Source of the DNA: CAZMLC01 sp964567125
GTDB lineage: Bacteria > Verrucomicrobiota > Kiritimatiellia > RFP12 > UBA1067
Direction of reading: 5' to 3'
DNA: 22,337 nucleotides
Assembly: GCA_964567125.1 (NCBI GenBank)
Contig: CAZMLC010000046.1
Coordinates: 1 to 22,337 of the forward strand
The notes beneath the pieces were generated by a model, which worked only from the letters and a program-made list of their open reading frames with translations, was not told the DNA's origin and searched no databases. Positions 1 through 6,896 of this stretch are shown here, piece after piece. The translations under genes and the position numbers were made by a program. Numbering within the stretch: the stretch's first letter is position 1; each line of letters opens with the position of its first letter.

Positions 1-996
1 TTCTGCTTCCAGATCATGAACGTCCGCAACGAAACCAACTCGGCTGACAACGGCGCCACCGCGTGGCAGCTCGCCGAGATCACCCTGCTGCGGAACGGTC
101 AGATCGTTCCCTGGCCCGAAGGCACCACAAGCTGGGCACCCGCGCCAGCCTTTGTCGGCAGCACGCAGAAACTCACGGACAACGACCGGGTGGCAACGGC
201 CGTCAACCGCATGTACTCCAGCGTCATGCTCAACCATATCGTCATCAACGCCCACACCAACCTGGAGTTTGACGCCTACCAGTGGACCACCTCGCACGAC
301 ATCGCCCACCGCGACCCGACCTCCTGGCGCTTCTTTGTGATGCCGACGAACGGGGCCGCCGAATCGTTCACCTGCGTGGACGAGCAATTCCGTTACCCCA
401 CACCGAATGTGCGCAGCGCCACGGTCGGGCCCTTCCCGCTCCGCCTGGCCGCCGGACTGAATGCCGTGGACGCACTGCCTGACACCTCGCGTTTGAACAT
501 CGCGGCGCAGGCGAAATTCGAACTCGGCGTGAACACGCTCGAGACTGTCGGGCCGCTCTCCGGCAGTGGAACCGTCACCATCGCCACCAACGCCGTGCTC
601 ACGGTCAACGCCTTCGAAAACGCGATGTTCAGCGGTGCGATCATCGGCCCTGGCATGCTCGCACTGGCCGGCACCAACGCGCAATTCTTCGCAGGTGCGG
701 AGACGATCCCCGGCAACTTCACGCTCGATTTCCGCGGCGGAAAATTCGGTGGGACGCTGCACATCGGCGGCGCGCTGACGGTGACAGGCCCCGTCGCCTA
801 TGCCCTGCCCGCGACCCTGCCGGCGGTCGAGACGCTTTTCACCTTTGGGTCCATCGACTCGGCCACGCGCGCAGCGCTCAGCGCCGGTGTGGACAGCGTG
901 ACGCCGCCTCTCGGCATGGTCGCCAGAGTCACGATGACTGACACGTCCGCAGTCCTCTCCGTGACCGCCCCAGGTTCGCTCATCATTCTCAAATAA
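1..996 (+). CDS. Secreted/adhesin-like protein with discoidin-like and beta-strand repeat regions, 3' part only
   Basis: The frame is open from the first base of the window, so the gene begins upstream; the ATG at 16 is probably internal. The visible first ~150 residues resemble an F5/8 (discoidin)-like galactose-binding beta-sandwich, with the pieces 'AWQLAEITLLRNG', 'DAYQWTTSHD' and 'RDPTSWRFFV'. The rest is a low-complexity Gly/Thr/Ala beta-rich region with 'GPLSGSGTVTIATNAVLTVN' and 'SGAIIGPGMLALAGTNAQFF', like autotransporter-associated beta-strand repeats. It ends in a short hydrophobic tail, 'APGSLIILK', with no obvious PEP-CTERM or outer-membrane barrel domain. Such proteins are usually very large, exported and repeat-rich in Kiritimatiellota and Lentisphaerae. 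The domain calls are pattern recognition only. No substrate can be inferred. Confidence 0.65.
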   Translation, partial: FCFQIMNVRNETNSADNGATAWQLAEITLLRNGQIVPWPEGTTSWAPAPAFVGSTQKLTDNDRVATAVNRMYSSVMLNHIVINAHTNLEFDAYQWTTSHDIAHRDPTSWRFFVMPTNGAAESFTCVDEQFRYPTPNVRSATVGPFPLRLAAGLNAVDALPDTSRLNIAAQAKFELGVNTLETVGPLSGSGTVTIATNAVLTVNAFENAMFSGAIIGPGMLALAGTNAQFFAGAETIPGNFTLDFRGGKFGGTLHIGGALTVTGPVAYALPATLPAVETLFTFGSIDSATRAALSAGVDSVTPPLGMVARVTMTDTSAVLSVTAPGSLIILK

Positions 997-1106
997 GAGT
1001 GTGTCATACTATTCGCACCGTCCGCACACGCAAAACCATGCTAAAAAAGCCGGTCGTCCGTTCGCGATTCCAATATCGATATCTTCCGGGATTCCAGCAA
1101 AAACGC

Positions 1107-1135
1107 TTGGCTTTTCGATTCGATTATGCAATACT
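1107..1135 (+). promoter_or_regulatory. Candidate sigma70-type promoter of the hydrogenase operon
   Basis: TTGGCT (1107-1112) and AATACT (1130-1135) are separated by 17 bases; each matches consensus at 4 of 6 positions. The site lies in the 214-base gap between the left-edge gene and hydC, about 75 bases upstream of the hydC start, and a T-rich stretch follows. A good Shine-Dalgarno, GGAGG (1197-1201), sits 9 bases before the GTG start at 1211. The rest of this gap holds no gene or clear terminator. The promoter call is weak because both boxes are imperfect. Confidence 0.35.
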
Positions 1136-1210
1136 GATTCCACATTTTTTTTAAAAACCTTCCAGCCCTGAGTACGGTTCAAGGTTGGATTACTGTGGAG
1201 GAAAACAACC

Positions 1211-1717
1211 GTGAGTACCGCCGCAACAACGGCAGATGGACTTCAGAAGCTTACGCCTGAGCTGAAGGCCTTTATTGCCGAATGGAAAACAAAGCCGGGA
1301 AATCTGATCATGGTTCTGCACAAGGTTCAACAGAACTTTGGTTACATTCCCCGTGAAGTCGCCTTTGAAGTGGCTGACCTCCTCGAGGTCCCGCTGGCAA
1401 AGATTTATGGCGTCATTACGTTCTACAACTTCTTCAAGCTGAAGAAACCAGGACGCAACAACATCCAGGTGTGCATGGGAACAGCCTGCTACTTAAAGGG
1501 CGGCGAGGATCTCATTCGCGAACTGGAAGGTATTCTCGGCGTTGGCCTGAATACGGTCACTCCGGATGGCGAATTCTCGGTTGAAGCCGTGCGCTGTCTC
1601 GGATGCTGCGGTCTGGCCCCTGTGCTCGTCATCAACGGCGAGGTCTTCGGCAAGGTGACAACCAAGGATATGCACGGTATCGTGCAGACGATCCGCGAGC
1701 GAAGCAAATCGGCTTAA
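1211..1717 (+). CDS. hydC: NuoE-like [2Fe-2S] subunit of electron-bifurcating [FeFe] hydrogenase (HydC/HndA)
   Basis: This 168-residue protein is the 24-kDa-type thioredoxin-fold subunit of NAD(P)-linked hydrogenases, homologous to NuoE of complex I. It carries one [2Fe-2S] cluster that passes electrons near the flavin subunit. An N-terminal helical part (residues ~13-75, 'LIMVLHKVQQNFGYIPREV', then 'YGVITFYNFF') precedes the ferredoxin fold. The ligands are visible as C88-x4-C93 and C129-x3-C133 ('CMGTAC', 'CLGCC'). Length is normal for the family (HndA and NuoE are about 160-175). The GTG start is chosen because GGAGG lies 9 bases upstream and the protein begins at the usual place. It is the first gene of a five-gene operon; the next start is 9 bases after its stop. 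Confidence 0.93.
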   Translation: MSTAATTADGLQKLTPELKAFIAEWKTKPGNLIMVLHKVQQNFGYIPREVAFEVADLLEVPLAKIYGVITFYNFFKLKKPGRNNIQVCMGTACYLKGGEDLIRELEGILGVGLNTVTPDGEFSVEAVRCLGCCGLAPVLVINGEVFGKVTTKDMHGIVQTIRERSKSA

Positions 1718-1726
1718 GGAGCACCC

Positions 1727-2272
1727 GTGCACGCCACGATCTGCGACATCATTACGGACCTCGTGCAGAATTCCATCGAGGCAGGCGCAACGCAGATCGA
1801 ACTGGAGGTTTCAACCGGACCGGAACAGATCGAGATTCGAGTGAACGACAATGGCAAAGGCATGGATGCCGCAACGCTCAGGAAGGCAATTGAGCCGTTC
1901 TACAGCGAAGCTGGGAAACATGACCACCGCCGCGTGGGACTCGGATTACCTCTGCTGATTCAAACAGCCGAAGCCGCTGGAGGAAAGGCGGAGATCACCT
2001 CGCAACCGGGACACGGAACGCAGATCCGTTTTACGATGGACGCGCGCAACTGGGACACACCTCCGCTGGGCAATGTGGCACACACGGTTCTCGGGCTGAT
2101 GACCTTCGGTAACACGTACAACCTGATTCTCACGCGAAAGACACCCACAGACACCTATACGATTTCCCGGGCTGAGCTTGCAGAAGCCCTCGGCAATCTG
2201 GAAGAAGCGGGGACGCTTGCTCTCGCAAAAGAATTTCTGGAATCACAAGAAGAGCATCTACAACATTCGTAA
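1727..2272 (+). CDS. Stand-alone GHKL (histidine-kinase-like) ATPase in the hydrogenase operon
   Basis: This 181-residue soluble protein is a HATPase_c domain with little else. The N-box is 'DLVQNSIEAGAT', with D11 where GyrB/MutL-type proteins have the general-base Glu, and N15 as the expected Mg ligand. The G1 box is 'DNGKGM' (D41-M46), the G2 box 'VGLGLPLL' (70-77), and a late 'GHGTQIRF' strand closes the fold near residue 100. The remaining ~70 residues are an unrecognised C-terminal tail. There is no phosphoacceptor-histidine (DHp) domain, sensor domain or membrane segment, so it is not a complete sensor kinase. The start is GTG, with AGGAG 5 bases upstream. It sits between hydC and the HndB-like gene. 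From memory, ATPases of this kind recur at the same place in clostridial hydrogenase loci, but no biochemical role is firmly known to me. Protein phosphorylation, anti-sigma-like action or assembly are all possible. Confidence 0.85.
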   Translation: MHATICDIITDLVQNSIEAGATQIELEVSTGPEQIEIRVNDNGKGMDAATLRKAIEPFYSEAGKHDHRRVGLGLPLLIQTAEAAGGKAEITSQPGHGTQIRFTMDARNWDTPPLGNVAHTVLGLMTFGNTYNLILTRKTPTDTYTISRAELAEALGNLEEAGTLALAKEFLESQEEHLQHS

Positions 2273-2287
2273 GAAGGAAGAACGAAA

Positions 2288-2680
2288 ATGGCAAAACTGA
2301 CACTGGACGCTTTGCGCAAACTGCGCGAAGAACAGCAGAAGGCGATGGTGAAGCGCGACCCGTCAAACAAGGACATCCAAGTGATTGTCGGCATGGGCAC
2401 GTGCGGAATCGCAGCAGGCGCAAAGGATACGTTCAATGCGATCCTTGAGGCCCTTGATGGAAAGGGAGTGACCAATGTTCTCGTACGCCAGACCGGGTGT
2501 ATGGGCATGTGCCACTCGGAACCGACGGTTGAAGTCATTGTCCCTGAAATGCCGGTCGTAATTTACGGCAACGTCAACAAGGAAATCGCCAAGCTGATCG
2601 TGGAGGATCACGTCATTGGCAAGAAGCTGGTTGACAATCACATCTGCGACCGCCCCGCGATGGACATCGTCCACAAATAA
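2288..2680 (+). CDS. hndB: HndB-like thioredoxin-fold ferredoxin-type subunit
   Basis: This 130-residue protein resembles HndB, the small subunit of the NADP-reducing hydrogenase of Desulfovibrio. A charged N-terminal helix (residues 1-25) is followed by a thioredoxin-like ferredoxin domain with 'GMGTCGIAAGA' (C39) and 'QTGCMGMCHSEP' (C71, C75). By comparison with the N-terminus of HydB (C10-x4-C15), the position of the first cluster cysteine is occupied by Gly here; a further Cys lies near the C-terminus (C120). The protein may therefore bind an atypical [2Fe-2S] cluster or none. GGAAG lies upstream of the ATG, and the gene is 15 bases after the ATPase and 15 before hydB. It is expected to be a cytoplasmic component or assembly partner of the hydrogenase. 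Confidence 0.82.
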   Translation: MAKLTLDALRKLREEQQKAMVKRDPSNKDIQVIVGMGTCGIAAGAKDTFNAILEALDGKGVTNVLVRQTGCMGMCHSEPTVEVIVPEMPVVIYGNVNKEIAKLIVEDHVIGKKLVDNHICDRPAMDIVHK

Positions 2681-2695
2681 TCAGGAAAGAAAATC

Positions 2696-4483
2696 ATGGG
2701 TTACAAACATTACGTTTTAGTTTGCGGCGGTACCGCGTGTGAATCGAACAAGGGTATCGAACTCTTCGCTGCGCTCAAGAAAGCCGTCGAAGATAACGGT
2801 CTGGTGAATGACGTCCAAGTCGTCCGCACCGGCTGTCTCGGATTTTGCGAAAAGGGTCCGATCGTCAAGATCCTTCCCCAAGACACCTTCTATGTCGAAG
2901 TGAAGCCCGAAGACGCGGAAGCGATCATCAAAGAGCATATCGTCAAGGGCCGCGTCGTTGAACGCCTCCTCTACGATAAGAACCAGAGCAAGCTCAATGT
3001 CGGCGTTGAAGGCATCGATTTCTATCAGAAGCAGTTCCGTATCGTGCTGCGCAACTGCGGCGTGATCGATCCGGACAAGATTGAAGAATACATCGCCCGC
3101 GACGGCTACAAGGCCTTGGAAAAGGTGCTCTTCGAGATGAAGCCCCAGGAGGTCATCGACGAAGTCCTGAAATCCGGCATCCGCGGCCGTGGCGGCGCTG
3201 GCTTCCCGACGGGCAAGAAGTGGCAGTTCGCAGCGGCTCAGCCTGCTGGCCAGAAGTACATGGTCTGCAACGCTGACGAAGGCGACCCTGGCGCATACAT
3301 GGATCGTTCCACCCTGGAAGGCGACCCGCATTCGATTATTGAAGCCATGGCCATTGCCGGCTATGCCATTGGCGCGAGCAAGGGCTATGTCTACATTCGC
3401 GCGGAATATCCGCTCGCGATCCAGCGTCTGGAAACCGCCATCAAGCAGGCCACCGAATGCGGTCTGCTCGGCGACGATATTCTCGGTAGCGGCTTCTCGT
3501 TCTCGGTTGAAATCCGCCTCGGCGCCGGCGCGTTCGTCTGCGGCGAGGAAACAGCGTTGCTCGCTTCCATTGAAGGCAAGCGCGGCATGCCGACCCCCCG
3601 TCCCCCCTTCCCGGCGGTCAAAGGTCTCTGGGGCCGTCCGACCGTGATCAACAACGTCGAAACGTTGGCGAACATCCCGGTGATCCTCCTCAAGGGCAGC
3701 GGCTGGTTCAACAAGATCGGCACCGCGACCGCCAAGGGTACCAAGGTCTTCGCGCTCACGGGTAAGATCAACAACTCCGGCCTGATCGAAGTGCCGATGG
3801 GCACCACGTTGCGCGAAATCATCTTCGATATCGGCGGCGGCATCCGCAACGGCAAGAAGTTCAAGGCAGCCCAGACCGGCGGTCCGTCCGGCGGCATCAT
3901 CCCGCCTCAATTCCTCGACGTACCGATCGACTACGAAAACCTCGCCAAGATCGGCTCCATCATGGGCTCGGGCGGTCTGATCGTCATGGATGAAGATGAC
4001 TGCATTCCGGATATTGCCAAGTTCTACCTCGACTTCACGGTCGATGAGTCCTGCGGTAAGTGCGCACCCTGCCGCATCGGCGGACGCAAGCTCCTGAATT
4101 ACCTCGATAAAATCTGTAAGGGCGAAGGCTCGGAAGAAGATATCGAAAACATGAAGGATATCAGCGAAGCCATGTGCCGCGCGTCGCTCTGCGGCCTCGG
4201 CCAGACAGCATCGAATCCGGTCACATCCTCCCTGCGCTACTTCATGGATGAGTACAAGGAACACATCCACGACAAGAAGTGCAAAGCGGGCAAGTGCAAG
4301 AATTTGTTGAGCTATGGCATTCTCGTAGGCAAGTGCGTCGGCTGTACAGCCTGTGCGCGCGTCTGCCCGGTCAATGCCATTTCAGGTGAGCGCAAGCAAG
4401 CGCATAAGATTGATGCGGACAAATGCATCAAATGCGGCCAGTGCTTTGAGGTCTGTAAGTTCCACGCGGTCACGCGCGCCTAA
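2696..4483 (+). CDS. hydB: NuoF-like flavin/NADH-binding Fe-S subunit of [FeFe] hydrogenase (HydB/HndC)
   Basis: At 595 residues this is the diaphorase subunit, which binds FMN and NAD(P)H and is thought to be the site where electrons are split between NAD(P) and ferredoxin. The N-terminus is a thioredoxin-like [2Fe-2S] domain (C10-x4-C15, C47-x3-C51). Next comes the NuoF core with the glycine-rich 'GIRGRGGAGFPTGKKW' and 'CGEETALLASIEGKRG', an SLBB-like region, and the N3-type [4Fe-4S] motif 'ESCGKCAPCRIG'. The C-terminus adds a two-cluster ferredoxin: 'CVGCTACARVCP', then 'CIKCGQCFEVC' at about 577-587. This is the full architecture of T. maritima-type HydB. The next gene begins 14 bases after the stop. 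Confidence 0.95.
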   Translation: MGYKHYVLVCGGTACESNKGIELFAALKKAVEDNGLVNDVQVVRTGCLGFCEKGPIVKILPQDTFYVEVKPEDAEAIIKEHIVKGRVVERLLYDKNQSKLNVGVEGIDFYQKQFRIVLRNCGVIDPDKIEEYIARDGYKALEKVLFEMKPQEVIDEVLKSGIRGRGGAGFPTGKKWQFAAAQPAGQKYMVCNADEGDPGAYMDRSTLEGDPHSIIEAMAIAGYAIGASKGYVYIRAEYPLAIQRLETAIKQATECGLLGDDILGSGFSFSVEIRLGAGAFVCGEETALLASIEGKRGMPTPRPPFPAVKGLWGRPTVINNVETLANIPVILLKGSGWFNKIGTATAKGTKVFALTGKINNSGLIEVPMGTTLREIIFDIGGGIRNGKKFKAAQTGGPSGGIIPPQFLDVPIDYENLAKIGSIMGSGGLIVMDEDDCIPDIAKFYLDFTVDESCGKCAPCRIGGRKLLNYLDKICKGEGSEEDIENMKDISEAMCRASLCGLGQTASNPVTSSLRYFMDEYKEHIHDKKCKAGKCKNLLSYGILVGKCVGCTACARVCPVNAISGERKQAHKIDADKCIKCGQCFEVCKFHAVTRA

Positions 4484-4497
4484 AGGAGTAATGTTTT

Positions 4498-6252
4498 ATG
4501 TCAAACACGATTCAATTGGAAATCAACGGGATTCCGGTGGAAGTACCGGCCGGAACCTCCATCCTGAATGCCGCAAAGTCGGTTCAGGTCAAAATCCCGA
4601 CGCTCTGCTACCATCCGGACCTGCCCGCCTGGGCTGCGTGCGGAATCTGTGTCGTGCGTCAGGCTGGTTCACCGAAGTTGCTCCGCGCCTGTTGCACGGA
4701 GGCCTCGCAAGGCATGAAGATCACCACGCACGACGCGGATATCGTCCGCGTCCGCCGCACGGTGCTCGAATTGATCCTCGCCAACCACCCGAATGACTGC
4801 TTGCAGTGCCCGCGCAACGGCAGCTGCGAACTGCAGACCCTCGCGGCGGATTTCGGCATTCGCGAGATTCCCTTCCCGAAGGAAGTCCCAACCATCCCGG
4901 TGGACAATTCGACCCCGTCGATTGTCCTCAACCAGCAGAAGTGCATCAAGTGCGGCCGCTGCGCGCTGGTCTGCCAAGGCATGCAGGATGTCTGGGCGCT
5001 CGAGTTCATCGGTCGCGGTGAAAAGACGCGCATGGCTCCTGCCGCAGATGTCAGCCTGAACGAATCGCCCTGTATCAAGTGCGGTCAATGTTCGGCGCAC
5101 TGCCCGGTCGGCGCGATTTACGAGAACGATGAGACCCGCAAGGTTTGGAACGCGCTCCGCGATCCTGACAAGCATTGCGTTGTCCAGATCGCTCCGGCGG
5201 TCCGCGTGGCCATCGGCGAGTCCTTCGGCCTGCCTCCGGGCAAGCTGATGACCGGTGAAACCTATGCGGGTCTGCGCCGTCTCGGCTTCAAGGCGGTCTT
5301 CGACACGAACTACACCGCTGACTTGACCATCATGGAAGAGGGCAGCGAGTTCATCGAACGCTTCACCAAGAAGGGCACCTTGCCGCTCATCACCTCCTGC
5401 TGCCCGGCCTGGACAGATTGGATGGAAAAATATGCGGCGGACTTTATCGACAATTTCTCGTCGGCGAAGTCACCGCAGCAGATGCTCGGCGTGCTCTCCA
5501 AGACCTACTATGCAGAGAAAATGGGCATCGATCCCGCAAAGATCGTCATGGTCTCCATCATGCCCTGCACAGCCAAGAAGTACGAAATCTCCCGCAGCGA
5601 GAATATGTTCGCCAGCGGTCATCAGGACATCGACATCGTGCTCACCACCCGTGAGCTCTCGAAGATGTTCAAGAGCTCGGGCATCGACTTCACCAAGCTT
5701 GAGGCTGAAGATGCGGATTCGATCCTCGGCGCCTACACGGGCGCAGGAACGCTCTTCGGCGTGACGGGCGGCGTGATGGAAGCCGCGCTGCGCACAGCCT
5801 ACTGCCTGATCACGAAAGAAGCGCAACCGCCTTCGATCAACTTCGAAGCCGTGCGCGGCATGAAGGGCGTCAAGGAAGCGGAAATCGACATCAAGGGCAC
5901 CAAGGTCCGCATCGCGATCGCTCACCAGATGGGCAACGTCGAGCAGGTCCTGGACGCAATCCGCGAAGACCGTAAAGCGGGCCGCAAGCCGCGCTATGAC
6001 TTCATCGAAGTGATGGCCTGCCGCGGCGGCTGTATCGGTGGTGGCGGACAGCCCACCGGCGCAACGGATGAAGTCCGCAAAGCGCGTACCGCTGGCATTT
6101 ACACGGATGATGAGAAGTGCGTCCTGCGCATGTCTCACCTCAATCCTGAAATCCAGAAGGTCTATCAGGAATACTTGGGCGCTCCGCTCAGCGAAAAGGC
6201 GCACAAGCTCCTGCACAACCACTACCACGCGAAGAAAGTCTACGCGAAGTAA
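4498..6252 (+). CDS. hydA: Catalytic [FeFe] hydrogenase subunit, group A3-like (HydA/HndD)
   Basis: This 584-residue enzyme catalyses reversible H2 formation at the H-cluster. The N-terminus is a NuoG-like [2Fe-2S] domain (C37, C48, C51, C65/C66), followed by a His-ligated [4Fe-4S] motif 'HPNDCLQCPRNGSC' and two ferredoxin clusters ('CIKCGRCALVC', 'CIKCGQCSAHCPVGAI'). All three H-cluster signatures are intact: L1 'TSCCPAW' (C301-C302), L2 'MPCTAKK' (C357) and L3 'MACRGGCIGGGG' (C508, C512). The C-terminal small-subunit region has 'HKLLHNHYH'. Length matches HndD; the extra C-terminal [2Fe-2S] domain of T. maritima HydA is absent. AAGGAG 9 bases before the ATG sets the start; a nearer ATG at 4491 is too close to it and in another frame. 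The HydE/F/G maturases are not in the window and must be elsewhere. Confidence 0.96.
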   Translation: MSNTIQLEINGIPVEVPAGTSILNAAKSVQVKIPTLCYHPDLPAWAACGICVVRQAGSPKLLRACCTEASQGMKITTHDADIVRVRRTVLELILANHPNDCLQCPRNGSCELQTLAADFGIREIPFPKEVPTIPVDNSTPSIVLNQQKCIKCGRCALVCQGMQDVWALEFIGRGEKTRMAPAADVSLNESPCIKCGQCSAHCPVGAIYENDETRKVWNALRDPDKHCVVQIAPAVRVAIGESFGLPPGKLMTGETYAGLRRLGFKAVFDTNYTADLTIMEEGSEFIERFTKKGTLPLITSCCPAWTDWMEKYAADFIDNFSSAKSPQQMLGVLSKTYYAEKMGIDPAKIVMVSIMPCTAKKYEISRSENMFASGHQDIDIVLTTRELSKMFKSSGIDFTKLEAEDADSILGAYTGAGTLFGVTGGVMEAALRTAYCLITKEAQPPSINFEAVRGMKGVKEAEIDIKGTKVRIAIAHQMGNVEQVLDAIREDRKAGRKPRYDFIEVMACRGGCIGGGGQPTGATDEVRKARTAGIYTDDEKCVLRMSHLNPEIQKVYQEYLGAPLSEKAHKLLHNHYHAKKVYAK

Positions 6253-6268
6253 GGGTTCAGCCCAACAC

Positions 6269-6308
6269 AAAAAGGAACGCTCTACACCTCGTGGAGCGTT
6301 CCTTTTTT
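6269..6308 (+). terminator. Strong intrinsic terminator of the hydrogenase operon
   Basis: The arms at 6269-6285 and 6291-6307 pair over 17 positions, with one G-U pair, around the 5-base loop ACCTC. The right arm ends in a run of six T (6303-6308), with A residues opposite on the left arm. It lies 17 bases after the hydA stop. The stem is exact, so the call is secure. Confidence 0.93.
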
Positions 6309-6326
6309 CCATTGCTAGGAGGTCCC

Positions 6327-6896
6327 ATGAACCTGCTCGGACTTGACTTCGAAACCGCGAATTACCATGCAGGCAGCATCTGCTCCATCGGCCTTGCACT
6401 CGTAGAGGACGATGCGGTTATCGATTCGCGGACCTGGCTGATCCGTCCGCACCGCACGCTCGACTGGATGCAGAAGAGCTTTACGGAAATCCACGGTATT
6501 TTTCACGACGATCTGCGCGATGCGCCTGAATTTTCTACGGTCTGGAACGAGATGGCGAACTTCCTGCATCGCGGCGATTGCATCGTGATCCACAATGCGA
6601 ATTTTGACTTAAGCCAATTGAAGGCGGTCCTGCAACTTTACAAATTGTCCTCGATCACCTTTCCCTACATCTGCAGCCTGCAACTTGCGCGCAAACATTT
6701 CAAACAGATGAAGTCGCACCGACTCAACGATATGGCCGCTCATTTCGGCTATACGTTCCACCATCACAATGCGCTTGAAGATGCCATGACCTGCGCGCGG
6801 ATCGCAGGCCAGATCGGCATCACCGGGGAACCGGTGAAACAGTTCATCCACGTCGGTGAATCGTCGACCGTCGGAGAAGGTTATTTGCCGCTGTAG
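6327..6896 (+). CDS. DnaQ-like DEDDh 3'-5' exonuclease
   Basis: This 189-residue protein is a single RNase-T/DnaQ-type exonuclease domain that would remove nucleotides from 3' ends of DNA or RNA with two metal ions. Motifs in order: Exo I 'LGLDFETAN' (D7, E9), Exo II 'IVIHNANFDLSQL', and Exo III 'HHHNALEDAMTCARI', the H-x4-D form typical of DEDDh enzymes. It lacks the other domains of DNA polymerase III epsilon or DinG helicases, so it is probably a repair or proofreading-type accessory nuclease. The ATG at 6327 is preferred over a GTG at 6291 because AGGAGG (6317-6322) stands just before it and the GTG lies inside the hyd terminator. Its last 16 bases overlap the 3' end of the convergent propeller gene. 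Confidence 0.85.
   Translation: MNLLGLDFETANYHAGSICSIGLALVEDDAVIDSRTWLIRPHRTLDWMQKSFTEIHGIFHDDLRDAPEFSTVWNEMANFLHRGDCIVIHNANFDLSQLKAVLQLYKLSSITFPYICSLQLARKHFKQMKSHRLNDMAAHFGYTFHHHNALEDAMTCARIAGQIGITGEPVKQFIHVGESSTVGEGYLPL

Noticed and set aside
999..1034. GTGTG...CACAC pairing after the left-edge gene as a terminator
   Set aside because: Short stem, loop over 20 bases and no T-tract.
2717..4270. Long open frame on the minus strand, 517 codons, opposite hydB
   Set aside because: It is fully antisense to a gene with complete, well-known motifs, has no recognisable domain and reads as Asp/Ala/Arg-rich shadow sequence expected from high-GC codon use.
6291..6326. GTG start at 6291 for the exonuclease
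   Set aside because: It lies inside the terminator stem and lacks a ribosome binding site; the ATG at 6327 has AGGAGG and starts at the Exo I motif.
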